Part shown: positions 57,701 to 63,999 of the stretch, piece after piece | How the letters are laid out: every line of letters begins with the position of its first letter | Numbering within the stretch: position 1 is the stretch's first letter | NCBI GenBank assembly: GCA_022508485.1 | Contig: JAFLVD010000004.1 | Coordinates: 48,946-112,945 of the forward strand | Origin: Clostridiales bacterium | GTDB lineage: Bacteria > Bacillota > Clostridia > Christensenellales > Pumilibacteraceae | Length of the DNA: 64,000 nt | Direction: 5' to 3' | Program-made: the position numbers and the translations under genes | Notes under the pieces: model-generated | The model's database searches: none | Told to the model about the DNA's origin: nothing | Seen by the model: only the letters and a program-made list of their open reading frames with translations

Positions 57701-59146
57701 CTTACCGCCAAGTGGCAGATTATCGCATACACTATTACGCTTGATCCTGCCTACGGCGATAAGCCTACTACAACCGTAAATCGTAACTACGGCGAAGGCT
57801 ACGGCAATATCGCCGCGCCCGAAGCGCGTACCGGCTACACCTTCGACGGTTGGTACACCCAGCCCAACGGCAAGGGCACCAAGATAGTCGACGGCAGCGG
57901 AAACGCCGTTAACGACGGACAAAACAAGGTAACAGGCGACATTACGTTGTACGCTAACTGGGTTTCCAACTCGATTACCGTTACGCTTAACTACGGTATT
58001 TACGTGAGAGATGACGAACCCGAAACGCTTTCCGTAACGTACGGCGGCACCTACGAAGGCCTGCCTACGCTTACGAAGACCGGCTACGTGTTCGAGGGCT
58101 GGACGGTTACAAGCGGCGGCACAGACTTTGTGTACGCTTCGAGCAAGGTAACCAAAACCGAAAGCTTCAATCTGTACGCCAAGTTCACCGCCAAAAAGTT
58201 TAAGGTGGCGCTTATCGACACGCACGGCAAGGCGCAGGTTCCCTATATTACCGTTACGTTCGGCGGCGAATTCGACGGTCTTCCCACTCTTACCGATACC
58301 GGTTACACGTTTAAGGGCTGGTTCGACAACAAGGAAGGCGCAGGTTCCGAGGTTACCGACGAAACCGAGGTAACGACCGAGCTTGCGGATTCTTACACGC
58401 TCTACGCGGTATGGGAAATCAAAAAGATTAAGATTTCGTTCAACAAGAACGAAGGTACAGGCACAGCCGAAGACCGCGAGCAGGTCGAATACGGCTCGGT
58501 ATACGGTCCGCTTCCTACGCTTACCAAAGTAGGGCATACCTTCGACGGCTGGACCAAGTCAAATAACGGCACCGATTACGTCAACGCATGGGATAAAGTC
58601 GATTCCGAAACCGATATAACTCTCCACGCGCACTTTACCGCTAAGCCGTACAGCGTAATGCTCGTCAACGTTCACGGCGAACAGATTATAAGCTACATAA
58701 CCGTAACGTTCGGCGGCAAGTTTGTCGGTCTCCCTGCAACGCTTTCCGCCGAGGGCTACTCGTTTAAGGGCTGGTACGAAGACGCCGCCGGTTCGGGTAC
58801 AGCTGTTACCGACGAAACCGAGGTAACGACCGAGCTTAGCGAAAACTATACGTTGTACGCGGTGTGGGAACCCAACCCCGTGGTAGAAACTACCGTTACG
58901 ATTACCTTTAATCCCGGCGACGACAACACGATACTCGGCCAGACAACTCTTACCGTAACCGTTGATGCCGACGGCACCATTTCCTACATTGACTTGATTG
59001 TTCCCGATGCACGCGAAGGCTTCACCTTTGAAGGTTGGTACACGGGCGTCGACGGCGACGGCACGAAAGTAACCTCCGCAACGCAGATATCCGAGCTTGG
59101 CGGCAGCTACACTCTGTACGCCAAGTGGACGCAGGTTGAAGACTAA
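48773..59146 (+). CDS. Giant 3457-residue surface protein with InlB-type B repeats
   Basis: Single open frame of 10.4 kb. One membrane helix at about 20-43 after a short charged head (a signal anchor rather than a cleaved signal), then about 2700 residues of beta-rich, Thr/Ser/Asn-rich modules that read like bacterial Ig/cadherin-type domains, with a run of eight Asp near residue 846. From about 2735 on there are nine InlB B (Listeria-Bacteroides) repeats, recognisable by G-Y-x-F-x-G-W. There is no LPXTG motif, SLH domain or C-terminal membrane segment, so attachment is by the N-terminal helix. Probably adhesion or cell-envelope binding; ligand unknown. No frameshift seen. Confidence 0.9.
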   Translation: MPISDEIIELAPIKKSKPKMIIVFVLMGLFFAAAAAFLVLYLLKPSATVSTGAVLSVEEAPVNTSAVQGAKALFKKTEGDDSEYFATVGVEYTVAVKVSVEGEANNQVSWIVEPHGALDEKGEGSYDYGVTTVEDGRQSVHWYKFTVLPEFAGQQITITARSHSDSAQRSVIKFNAVNQGAETVEFVSVERNEAGASTTNITTEKITLPFYDSKSNSYLLVYRQLGASNGTEHNDIAHIRLPDGTYTDKVEVTSSNPATITARVVETAQRPTIEINLLKTTPDADHPVTITLKANVNNASADEVTQTLKIVSTSSKELGYIDDIRIIKEETSTTYFSELRALPASIPSITLPYGTTYNEILKHVVLSPWTLQYDAAGDKLIENWKDNIEVTSSNNNLVTTSSANRVVSITAHSTLSTDCTLTFRDKSANSTGATRQLKVNVVAQHRANGIASEVKIGTQTYNDNQVSRNELPISQGLSANVTFTYTVTAPANTSKETLGKYISSAYRLFYNKSEMTVRLGSTVIEPYNPNPAAGQKTNEQDLSGDITFKAGSSATTFVGEITFEITINEEAENGIVSFSFMKIGAEIPNADAINTVDATIEKTVNFAVTNIARRVMLKDEIPGVQRSALDIVTERFTLPGKIEEVESVLDANGITWRLTFNVYIQYGTYDATLWFKPQDLIYADGPATASAATFTPNNQGSLSLTALQGTAERELKFNNYAPNFTGNDASAKFSYTNTNSEKIAEVTINYIVINGISAITVENSNVKEVTYSGNGGGNGNANFAVDKVRYTHIYSTSQNQGAPEDPYGVRIKYGSDTAGIYFEETEDEDTGDVIFKYVSEAAAADDDDDDDDVPTSINVFRYSNGYIYLLQDLFSLGYNYGIDLSRITIEYTANPAHYPLENLKASRIYNFVRLADDIGVYTDRTYSDSSKVEKDISGNYFIEVNHNSSLSIYTSPIINVNGVGPIVYRHPSDVPVSSKLLPVEDAYLKLPDRLPILSVSMGEETSDGSGLYRYVVVVIGEASETGRKEYKNGFITLENSRESLLQIDVLNYMRGIAEDGIKIYDAETYAGLAFENGDPTGNPTTLTDIILGIFNGSTGTVVDNTSVTFYVYVKYATPADNQSEFEPAIIEIPTGFTASEGGRYNRTESLDLTPVADEESLDNAHFYKIWEITISLDKQTATDGTKLNNITVLNQGGVVNVQTRVASASLNTTVSTGLKTLVKTGEEYATIEYVFGSSDPITKEFAVVTTSLAEYAGYTGVKYDFSNLTGELETTMQGVEVSFETLRAGESYFHVQLTPSKLPKKLDGDEFFFNFTDTTNGANTVFRIRILLSTRTVVYDIDLEEEEYAVTTNGKDGEYAELPITVVYNAGGVPPTSTDGVNVKLAVQTENGTFNIVESASIDNNIEIIKSDGVSATADGKSTNAYTLRVKHSMLSSGNIQYYVYAYYYDGEKTVSAYAPIKITTTALDIALSDAARDNVDNNVANLNFKTKEKTYDLSAKIINKGNSEDNVGSHTINYALYSDAQCDEPLGEGIATITGGIFKLVNPDKAFGTIYYKATFADPTSGKTRELRLTVNYTVSITEVTLDGIDSYTYNDGVITLYYVSNAAYSMLDLANRIRPITAFGDIELADYTVKFTAQNGDLINGALLEGTNYQIVPLKVGSTPFAITVKDATGTEQTLNLTIKVLSIENVVLDGTSANIDLFKNVPVTFNASVSGDAAVFAHTFELVGDSRISVEKEDKENAAEFTLKLDRTKFTADSDSDDKPYTLTLTVTYSYLPSLSVTAQTVGSFTRTAEYTLTVGKDFTGFGFELYKGDDKINDNDTIFIDHSADYKLKLSVPVNSESWYQKNDWTFKALPTPSTIASVANGGVFDKDALSLAVTPSRSAAGEVTFTFTATAYGATLTLTKSYTFAVTDNVTVTITASVNGGQANAISFSEEGTATKAIDFDSADKAAKFTYTVALNGTGTTATGCDIDYVGDATAGELSTDANGYSRTFTVTKPTTLILSSAVKINGVTIYSKKYTITITATAPDFGLKSTNNAEKMNPATALAFELEETSDGFMGDYTVAYSIVQSGTGATLQQNDGDQTKATLTAPTTNFTDKLVTVRATVSVTSGAYIGTTYTVEKTVVVVGIALPTIGWKSGSNPITVLGPNEATKGGKFINLEAYRSFNATVRDSYNQEYTYSDVEYTYTLASDTLSSSTDYALSNGNTLNITANDVTKAGGIIYVTVKAKILSGANKDSEVSAVLAVMIMPEATAGAAKFVSGQAGTYTLGELAHPANSERTDAVQQTDDYTVKYTLASSYAGKYAVFGDTFRIINSIKTVETVPLTVDIIITSGAYAGVALRTTVNVTVLGTVLNEGNTHSVSWSSSDNKYTPIDAASLVDMSKLGGWSISTITVTTDNSSFTSVQSQGTAEPSIDVNKDFNVTAGTASQATLTLYYDIALTGSASAEAVHCYGEGTIAVDSITPALTVQVDGVDSAEEPSVSLPGGQSFIISYTETHGLRLTGIEVSNIGSSLSYTVSGSSVQFTAASSVTTNQPAREVVVKLTYSARNEDVEIEKKINITVTKAVLSAFDVTNTNMEVLYLNSGSTNTYYNVYSVWTATETNSSKHPVQLEIRSSSALSNLFDNGRNAQSTIKVYMFGADGVLIGDYTYNTSQLYNTSNATSITMDLHDYAESEVQRMVLVMQFKRLMSTSATLTVNYYTTSDGGTSTANYTQKIYNVRRISGSTLVTFDLNGGTLNRQSSVTVSGSAGNRITAPGSSPAPVREGYRFEGWYPMTNPSKAIDKGPDEADDSSRIVDVPDLGILMPGDSLQIVFNATYYAAWTIVPTTVTLDAGLGQVSTNGEDWGSNATIEVSFGEPYSALATVQTQRAGYSFGGWYLDTQRVSSTTTVDRSTAHTLTARWNANDVVVTFNPGEGNLDDFLRTRTIKFDSAYGELPTPTRTGYTFVQWELNGDKVESNTLCTTEDAVTLTAKWQIIAYTITLDPAYGDKPTTTVNRNYGEGYGNIAAPEARTGYTFDGWYTQPNGKGTKIVDGSGNAVNDGQNKVTGDITLYANWVSNSITVTLNYGIYVRDDEPETLSVTYGGTYEGLPTLTKTGYVFEGWTVTSGGTDFVYASSKVTKTESFNLYAKFTAKKFKVALIDTHGKAQVPYITVTFGGEFDGLPTLTDTGYTFKGWFDNKEGAGSEVTDETEVTTELADSYTLYAVWEIKKIKISFNKNEGTGTAEDREQVEYGSVYGPLPTLTKVGHTFDGWTKSNNGTDYVNAWDKVDSETDITLHAHFTAKPYSVMLVNVHGEQIISYITVTFGGKFVGLPATLSAEGYSFKGWYEDAAGSGTAVTDETEVTTELSENYTLYAVWEPNPVVETTVTITFNPGDDNTILGQTTLTVTVDADGTISYIDLIVPDAREGFTFEGWYTGVDGDGTKVTSATQISELGGSYTLYAKWTQVED
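56975..59143 (+). repeat. Nine InlB-type B repeats at the end of the giant gene
   Basis: Repeat units of about 65-80 codons, each with a first strand such as VTFDLNGG or ITFNPG and a GYxFxGW core. Units 6 and 8 are nearly alike: a 33-base stretch is identical at 58352-58384 and 58805-58837, 453 bases (151 codons) apart, so a two-repeat block was duplicated recently. Confidence 0.88.
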
Positions 59147-59201
59147 GCAGGCGATAGGGTCGTAAAACCACACTCAAAAACCATTTCGGCGGAATAAAGC
59201 T

Positions 59202-59744
59202 ATGACGGAAACATACACTGTCGATATCTGCGGAAGAAAGGAAGATCTTCCCGTGCTTGAGATTGCAAAAGGGGTTAAAATCTGCTTTTTCAATCTTCAC
59301 GGCAATACGCTTCTTACCGAACACTGCGGAAAAAAGCTCGCAGAACGCGTCGGGGCGTTTAAGCCTGACGTGCTTATAACCGCGGAAAGCAAGGGCTTAC
59401 AGCTTACTCACGTCGTGGCGCGAGAGCTTAACCACCCGTACTACGCCGTCGCGCGAAAAAGCAAAAAGCTGTACATGCAGGACGGAATAGAAGTGTCCGT
59501 AAAAACAATTACGACGGCGGACGAACAGCATTTGTACCTTTCGGCGCACGACGTAAACCTTATTAAGGGTAAGCGCGTTGCGATAGTCGACGACGTAATA
59601 AGCACCGGCGGATCGCTTTCCGCACTTGTTGCGCTTGTCGAAAAGGGCGGCGGCAGTGTTGTTTGCCGCGCGTTCGTCCTTGCGGAAGGCGACGCCAAAG
59701 ACAGACCCGACGTAGAATACTTGGCGACTATTCCGCTGTTGTAG
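59202..59744 (+). CDS. Adenine/purine phosphoribosyltransferase-like protein
   Basis: 180-residue type I phosphoribosyltransferase. The PRPP-binding loop DDVISTGGS is at 130-138, preceded by VAIVD; the base-binding hood is at the N-terminus. Length and the segment TAESKGLQLTH resemble adenine PRTase (apt), but xanthine or guanine use cannot be excluded. It follows the giant gene by 55 bases without a clear own promoter or SD and is closed by a hairpin. Confidence 0.85.
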   Translation: MTETYTVDICGRKEDLPVLEIAKGVKICFFNLHGNTLLTEHCGKKLAERVGAFKPDVLITAESKGLQLTHVVARELNHPYYAVARKSKKLYMQDGIEVSVKTITTADEQHLYLSAHDVNLIKGKRVAIVDDVISTGGSLSALVALVEKGGGSVVCRAFVLAEGDAKDRPDVEYLATIPLL

Positions 59745-59765
59745 TAAAGAATTATGTAACAATGT

Positions 59766-59805
59766 AAAACCGCACCGTAAGCTTTTACGCCTCGGTGCGG
59801 TTTTT
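59766..59805. terminator. Bidirectional terminator
   Basis: AAAACCGCACCG (59766-59777) and CGGTGCGGTTTT (59793-59804) form a 12-bp stem between the converging phosphoribosyltransferase and coat-protein operons. Confidence 0.93.
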
Positions 59806-59817
59806 AATTTTGTACAG

Positions 59818-60438
59818 TTATTTGCAGCCGCAGTTGCAGTCGTTGTCCCAAACAACCGAAGTGAACTGCTTTTTCGCTTCGTTTATCTTGCTTTCGTCGG
59901 CTTGTTCGGTCTTATACAGTCCGCGCGTCGACATATATTCAAACGTTTCGTACTGGTCCTTTGCGCACTCGATAAGGTTTTCCTTTATGATGTTTCTTAA
60001 AGGTTCCTCCGCACTCTCGCAAAGCGCCGTCGAGTACAGCTTTACAAGCTGTTTTTCGCTGCCGAGCACGTCCGAAATTATCTCGTAGTCGTCGAGAGAA
60101 CACCTTTTTTGCGCCTCGGTCGTATCGTTGCAGCCGCAAGTATAGTCGCAGGTTGCCGCCGTTTCGCCATTCGGATCGTACTCCACCGTATCGCCGTACT
60201 CGTTCGCGCCGCCGTAAGAACTGTCGCCGAAGCGGTCGATATTTTCTTCGTCGTCGTTAGGCGTGTACAGCTCGCTTAAATCGGTCGATTCCTTTTTAAC
60301 AAAGCGGGCGGTGTCTACGCCGAACGATGGGTCGACGGGAGTGTAATCGTTATCCGCCGTTTCGCTGTCCTGACCGTTCTTTTTTACGGTGTCGTAATTG
60401 TCGTCTTCCGAAAAGGGCATATATTCGTTGTTATTCAT
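59818..60438 (-). CDS. CotF-like spore coat protein
   Basis: 206 residues. The N-terminal 100 residues are disordered, rich in Asp, Asn, Glu and Tyr. The rest holds Cys-rich elements (TCDYTCGC and, at the very end, CNCGC) and a CotF/ferritin-like two-helix region (about 115-175: SEKQLVKLYSTAL, LRNIIKENL). Spore coat proteins of this type are laid down late in sporulation. It is the second gene after the 60-residue protein, 12 bases on, with AGGAG. Confidence 0.75.
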   Translation of the reverse strand: MNNNEYMPFSEDDNYDTVKKNGQDSETADNDYTPVDPSFGVDTARFVKKESTDLSELYTPNDDEENIDRFGDSSYGGANEYGDTVEYDPNGETAATCDYTCGCNDTTEAQKRCSLDDYEIISDVLGSEKQLVKLYSTALCESAEEPLRNIIKENLIECAKDQYETFEYMSTRGLYKTEQADESKINEAKKQFTSVVWDNDCNCGCK

Positions 60439-60450
60439 GATGATCTCCTT

Positions 60451-60633
60451 TTAGTTTTTTTCGAGGTAGTTTTTAAGCGTTTCGTAACGCAGTCTGTGTC
60501 CGTTGGCGAGTCTTCCAAGCTCGCAACGCAGCTCGCCGTCGTCCGTTTCCGAAACGTAGTTACAGCACTTTTTGTAGGCGAGCTTTTCGCTGCGCATAAG
60601 CTCGCTTAGTTCTTCAAGGCTTTTTGTGGTCAT
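60451..60633 (-). CDS. 60-residue CotF-like coat protein partner
   Basis: Short all-helical protein with the CotF pattern SEKLAYKKCCNYVSET then LGRLANGHRLRYETLKNYL and two adjacent cysteines. It is the size and fold of the small ferritin-like coat-associated proteins that accompany CotF. AAAGGAG precedes the ATG, and a sigma-G-like promoter lies 28 bases upstream. Likely incorporated with its partner into the spore coat. Confidence 0.7.
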   Translation of the reverse strand: MTTKSLEELSELMRSEKLAYKKCCNYVSETDDGELRCELGRLANGHRLRYETLKNYLEKN

Positions 60634-60660
60634 TTTTTACTCCTTTATGGTTATTGCCTT

Positions 60661-60691
60661 TAATATGCGAGAAGGCAAAAGATATTATTCA
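60661..60691 (-). promoter_or_regulatory. Sigma-G-like promoter of the coat operon
   Basis: On the minus strand TGAATA (60686-60691), 18 bases, CATATTA (60661-60667). This fits the forespore sigma-G pattern (GHATR, 18 bases, CATnHTA) and not sigma-A. It supports sporulation-specific expression of the two coat genes. Confidence 0.6.
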
Positions 60692-60715
60692 TTTTTATTC
60701 CGAGAATAAAACCGC

Positions 60716-60744
60716 TTGATTGTTGGTAATAAAAGTTGTATAAT
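60716..60744 (+). promoter_or_regulatory. recX promoter with 6 bases to the start codon
   Basis: TTGATT (60716-60721), 17 bases, TATAAT (60739-60744), then TAGGTC and ATG 60751. The message is predicted to start at or next to the ATG. Confidence 0.7.
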
Positions 60745-60750
60745 TAGGTC

Positions 60751-61368
60751 ATGGGTAAAATTACCGACATATCGCGCCAAAAACGCGTCAAAACGCGGTT
60801 TTCGGTGTATATAGACGGGCAGTTCGTGTGCGGTCTGGACGAAGTAACCGTAGCATCGTCGAGAATAGCGATAGGCGACGAGATTGACGCCGAAAAACTG
60901 AAAGAGCTTGTGTTTACGAGCGAGGTTAACTGCGCGTTTGAGCGCGCCGTGTCGTATTTGTCAAACTCGCCGCGCTCGCGCAAGGAAGTGTATATGTATC
61001 TTGTAGGCAAGGGCTACGACAAAAAAATCGTGCTCGAAGTACTCGATAAGCTCGACTCTTACAAATACATCGACGACCGCGCTTATGCCGAGCTTTATAT
61101 AAAATCTAAATCAGGTAAGTACGGCGCGTTCCGTATCGCGGCGGAACTCAAACAAAAGGGCGTCGACGGCAAGATAATAGACGAGCTTTTGGAAGATACG
61201 GAAGAGGACGCGGAAGGCGTTGCGCGTAAATACCTAAAATCGCACCGCGGCGCCGACATCCAAAAGCTTAAAAGATTTCTCGCGTCGCGCGGATATAGCT
61301 GGGACGCGATTTCGTCCGCTGTTTCCGCGCTCGGCGACGAGCTTTCTTCCGAAGAGTATTACGATTAA
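60751..61368 (+). CDS. recX: Regulatory protein RecX
   Basis: 205 residues of paired three-helix units typical of RecX, which binds RecA filaments and limits recombination. Segments SPRSRKEVYMYLVGKGY and YIDDRAYAELYIKSKSGKYG match the family. There is a beta-rich N-terminal part of about 60 residues, as in many Firmicute RecX. The P1-peptidase gene begins 17 bases after the stop with GAGAGG. Confidence 0.9.
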   Translation: MGKITDISRQKRVKTRFSVYIDGQFVCGLDEVTVASSRIAIGDEIDAEKLKELVFTSEVNCAFERAVSYLSNSPRSRKEVYMYLVGKGYDKKIVLEVLDKLDSYKYIDDRAYAELYIKSKSGKYGAFRIAAELKQKGVDGKIIDELLEDTEEDAEGVARKYLKSHRGADIQKLKRFLASRGYSWDAISSAVSALGDELSSEEYYD

Positions 61369-61385
61369 ATTAAGAGAGGTTAATT

Positions 61386-62285
61386 ATGAACGGCAAATTT
61401 ATTCTTCCCGACGGGATTAAAATAGGCCACGCCGACGACGACTACACCGGAGTTACCTGCATACTCACAAATAAAGCGGTGGGCGGCGTGTCGGTGCGCG
61501 GCGGTGCGCCGGGTACGCGCGAAACGGATATGCTACGCGCCGACAAGTCGCAGGGCTTTGTGGACGCAATCGTGCTGTCCGGCGGCTCTGCCTACGGACT
61601 GGAAGCGGCGTGCGGCGTTACCGAATACCTGCGCGAAAAAAATATCGGCTTTTCTGTGGGGGACAAGGTTGTTCCGCTTGTCGCGCAGGCGATACTTTTC
61701 GATTTGAACACGCCCGGGGAATATCATTATCCCGATAAGGCTATGGGCAGGCTCGCCGCCCAAAACGCAAAGTCGAGCGGCATTAAGTTCGGCTCTGTCG
61801 GCGCAGGAAAGGGCGCGACCGTCGGAAAAATCCTCGGCCCTACGGGCGCAAGCAAAAGCGGAATAGGCGGTGCTACGGTTACATTCGGCGACGTCGTTGT
61901 TTCCGCGGTCGTTGCCGTTAACGCGCTCGGCGACGTTTACGATCACCGCACCGGCATGGTTCTTTCGGGCGCCAAAATGAACGGCGCGTTTATCGATACC
62001 GAGGGCGCGCTTCTTTCTGGCGCATTCGCGGCAATGATGAATCCCGGTACAAACACGACAATAGGCTGCGTTATGACAAACGCTGCTCTCGGCAAGACCG
62101 AAGTCAATAAGCTTGCCGCCGCCTCGCACGACGGGCTTGCAATGTCCATTCGCCCCGTGCACACCGACGCGGACGGCGACACCATGTTCGCGCTGTCTTG
62201 CGGCGATAAAAAACTCGATCTTTCCGTGCTTATGGCGCTTTCGGCAGAGGCTACGGCGCTCGCAATCGAAAACGCCGTCAAATAG
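61386..62285 (+). CDS. P1-family (S58, DmpA-type) peptidase
   Basis: 299 residues of the DmpA/BapA fold: self-cleaving N-terminal nucleophile amidohydrolases that act as beta-peptidyl or D-amino acid aminopeptidases, or in some cases as transferases. Signatures: GATVGK (about 138-143) and TNTTIGCVMTNAALGK, which holds the expected processing site. Whether it cleaves itself cannot be read. Co-oriented with recX and likely on its transcript. Confidence 0.88.
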   Translation: MNGKFILPDGIKIGHADDDYTGVTCILTNKAVGGVSVRGGAPGTRETDMLRADKSQGFVDAIVLSGGSAYGLEAACGVTEYLREKNIGFSVGDKVVPLVAQAILFDLNTPGEYHYPDKAMGRLAAQNAKSSGIKFGSVGAGKGATVGKILGPTGASKSGIGGATVTFGDVVVSAVVAVNALGDVYDHRTGMVLSGAKMNGAFIDTEGALLSGAFAAMMNPGTNTTIGCVMTNAALGKTEVNKLAAASHDGLAMSIRPVHTDADGDTMFALSCGDKKLDLSVLMALSAEATALAIENAVK

Positions 62286-62397
62286 TCGGGACGAGCTTTT
62301 AGTGCCGTCAAAACGCTATTATGGGCTTAATACGGCATTGTTCTTTATAATTAGGTAGGATTAACGTCGAAAACTAACGTAAATCGGAGTAATTTAT

Positions 62398-63873
62398 ATG
62401 AAAAACGTTGTTACCCGAGATGAGATGCGCGAGGCCGAGAGAAAAATGAATTCGCGCGGAATAGATAACACCATGCTTCGCTTTAACGCGGCGCTGTGCG
62501 TTGCCGACGGACTTTATGACCGCGCGAAAGGCGAAGGCGTTAAGACCGCCGTGTTTTGCGGCTGCGGCGGTAACGGCGCCGACGGGCTTCTTGCCGCGGC
62601 GAGACTTGCGCGGCTCGGCTGTAACGTTTACGCATATATAGTCGGCGATTTCGCTTCGACGTGCGGCAAGCTCGAGCCATATACCGAGTTCGCTAAGGTG
62701 GCAGGAGTCAAAGTGCTTTCCGCTTCGGAGTACGGCGGCGGCGCGAATAACGTTGTGGACGCTATCTTCGGGATAGGTCTTAACCGCACGATAGACGGCG
62801 AAATAAAAGAGCTTATTTTAAGGCTTAACGGCGAAAAGAAAAGTTTTAGGCTTGCGGTGGATATTCCGTCGGGAATAGACGCGACGACGGGCGAGGTGCT
62901 CGGCGCCGCCTTTTCCGCGCACGTTACAATGACTTTTGCGGCGTACAAGCGCGGTATGCTTTTCGGCGCCGGCCGCGACCACTCTGGAAAGATAATAGTC
63001 GAGGACGTCGGTATCGCGACCGAAAGCAACATAACGGTTTGCGACGATAACGACTTCGGCGCGTTTAAACGCAAAACGGATACCCACAAGGGTAACTACG
63101 GCAAGATTTATATTATAGGCGGAAGCGCCGATATGATAGGCGCGCCCATTTTGTCCGCCGCCGCGGCGCACGCCGCGTACCTTAACGGCGCCGGCACGGT
63201 TACCGCATGTGTTCCCGACGAGCACCGCGTTGCGCTGTCATCGCGCGTAACCATGTCGATGATGAAGTTTCTTAAAACCGACAAAAACGGCTTTATAGCG
63301 TTCGATAAAGCCGCGTTCGACGGGATAATAAATAATTCCACCGCAATAGATATCGGTATGGGAATGGGAAAAGCGCCCGAGCTGAAAAGCATAATCGAGT
63401 ATTTGTGCGAAAATTATTCCGGCACGCTTATCATCGACGCCGACGGACTTAACGCGCTATCCGGCGATTACGCGTTTTTGAGCAGGGCAAAATGCAAGAT
63501 TATTCTTACGCCGCACGTCGGCGAGTTTAAGCGGCTCACAGGTAAGGAAGCGACAATCGAAAACGCTGTTTCGCTCGCAAAGGAAATAAACGGCGTCGTC
63601 GTTTTAAAATCCGCGACGACGATTATTACTGACGGAGTAAACGTACGGCTTAACATTACCGGCACGCCGGCAATGGCGAAGGGCGGTACTGGCGACGTAC
63701 TCGGCGGCTGTATCGCCGGTCTTTCAGCGTCGTTTTGTCCGTTCGACGCGGCGACGGTCGCGTGCTACCGTAACGGACTCGGCGCGCAGCGCGCGGTCAG
63801 CTCTTACGCAGAGCTTATGCTTACTCCGCGCGACATTCTTAAAATGGCAGACTATCCCGAGCTTTTCGATTAG
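62398..63873 (+). CDS. nnr: Bifunctional NAD(P)H-hydrate epimerase / ADP-dependent dehydratase
   Basis: 491 residues: N-terminal YjeF_N epimerase (1-205; GGNGADGL and the D-containing FGIGLNR) and a C-terminal ribokinase-like dehydratase (220-491) ending in the GTGD motif at 430-433 (GGTGDVLGG). It repairs hydrated NADH/NADPH. The fused order is the common bacterial one. Start ATG 62398 after GGAG; 112 bases from the P1-peptidase gene. Confidence 0.95.
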   Translation: MKNVVTRDEMREAERKMNSRGIDNTMLRFNAALCVADGLYDRAKGEGVKTAVFCGCGGNGADGLLAAARLARLGCNVYAYIVGDFASTCGKLEPYTEFAKVAGVKVLSASEYGGGANNVVDAIFGIGLNRTIDGEIKELILRLNGEKKSFRLAVDIPSGIDATTGEVLGAAFSAHVTMTFAAYKRGMLFGAGRDHSGKIIVEDVGIATESNITVCDDNDFGAFKRKTDTHKGNYGKIYIIGGSADMIGAPILSAAAAHAAYLNGAGTVTACVPDEHRVALSSRVTMSMMKFLKTDKNGFIAFDKAAFDGIINNSTAIDIGMGMGKAPELKSIIEYLCENYSGTLIIDADGLNALSGDYAFLSRAKCKIILTPHVGEFKRLTGKEATIENAVSLAKEINGVVVLKSATTIITDGVNVRLNITGTPAMAKGGTGDVLGGCIAGLSASFCPFDAATVACYRNGLGAQRAVSSYAELMLTPRDILKMADYPELFD

Positions 63874-63886
63874 CTTATTATTAAAT

Positions 63887-63913
63887 GCAAAAAGCGCCGA
63901 AAGTGGTTTTTGC
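63887..63913 (+). terminator. Possible hairpin after nnr
   Basis: GCAAAAA and TTTTTGC arms around a 13-base loop just after the nnr stop, without a T tract. It may act as a weak terminator. Confidence 0.4.
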
Positions 63914-63961
63914 GATAGGGAATATCAAAAACGCCATAACTATAATTATCAATAAAAATGC

Positions 63962-63999
63962 GGCGCTACGCGCCTAGATTCCTCGACTGCGCTCGGAAT
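63962..63999. repeat. Edge of a dispersed palindromic repeat
   Basis: GGCGC-TAC-GCGCC (63962-63974) followed by ATTCC...GGAAT (63978-63999). This double-hairpin type, with the ATTCC-TCGACTGCGCTC-GGAAT form, is familiar from intergenic REP-like families in many genomes; the window ends inside it. Confidence 0.5.
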
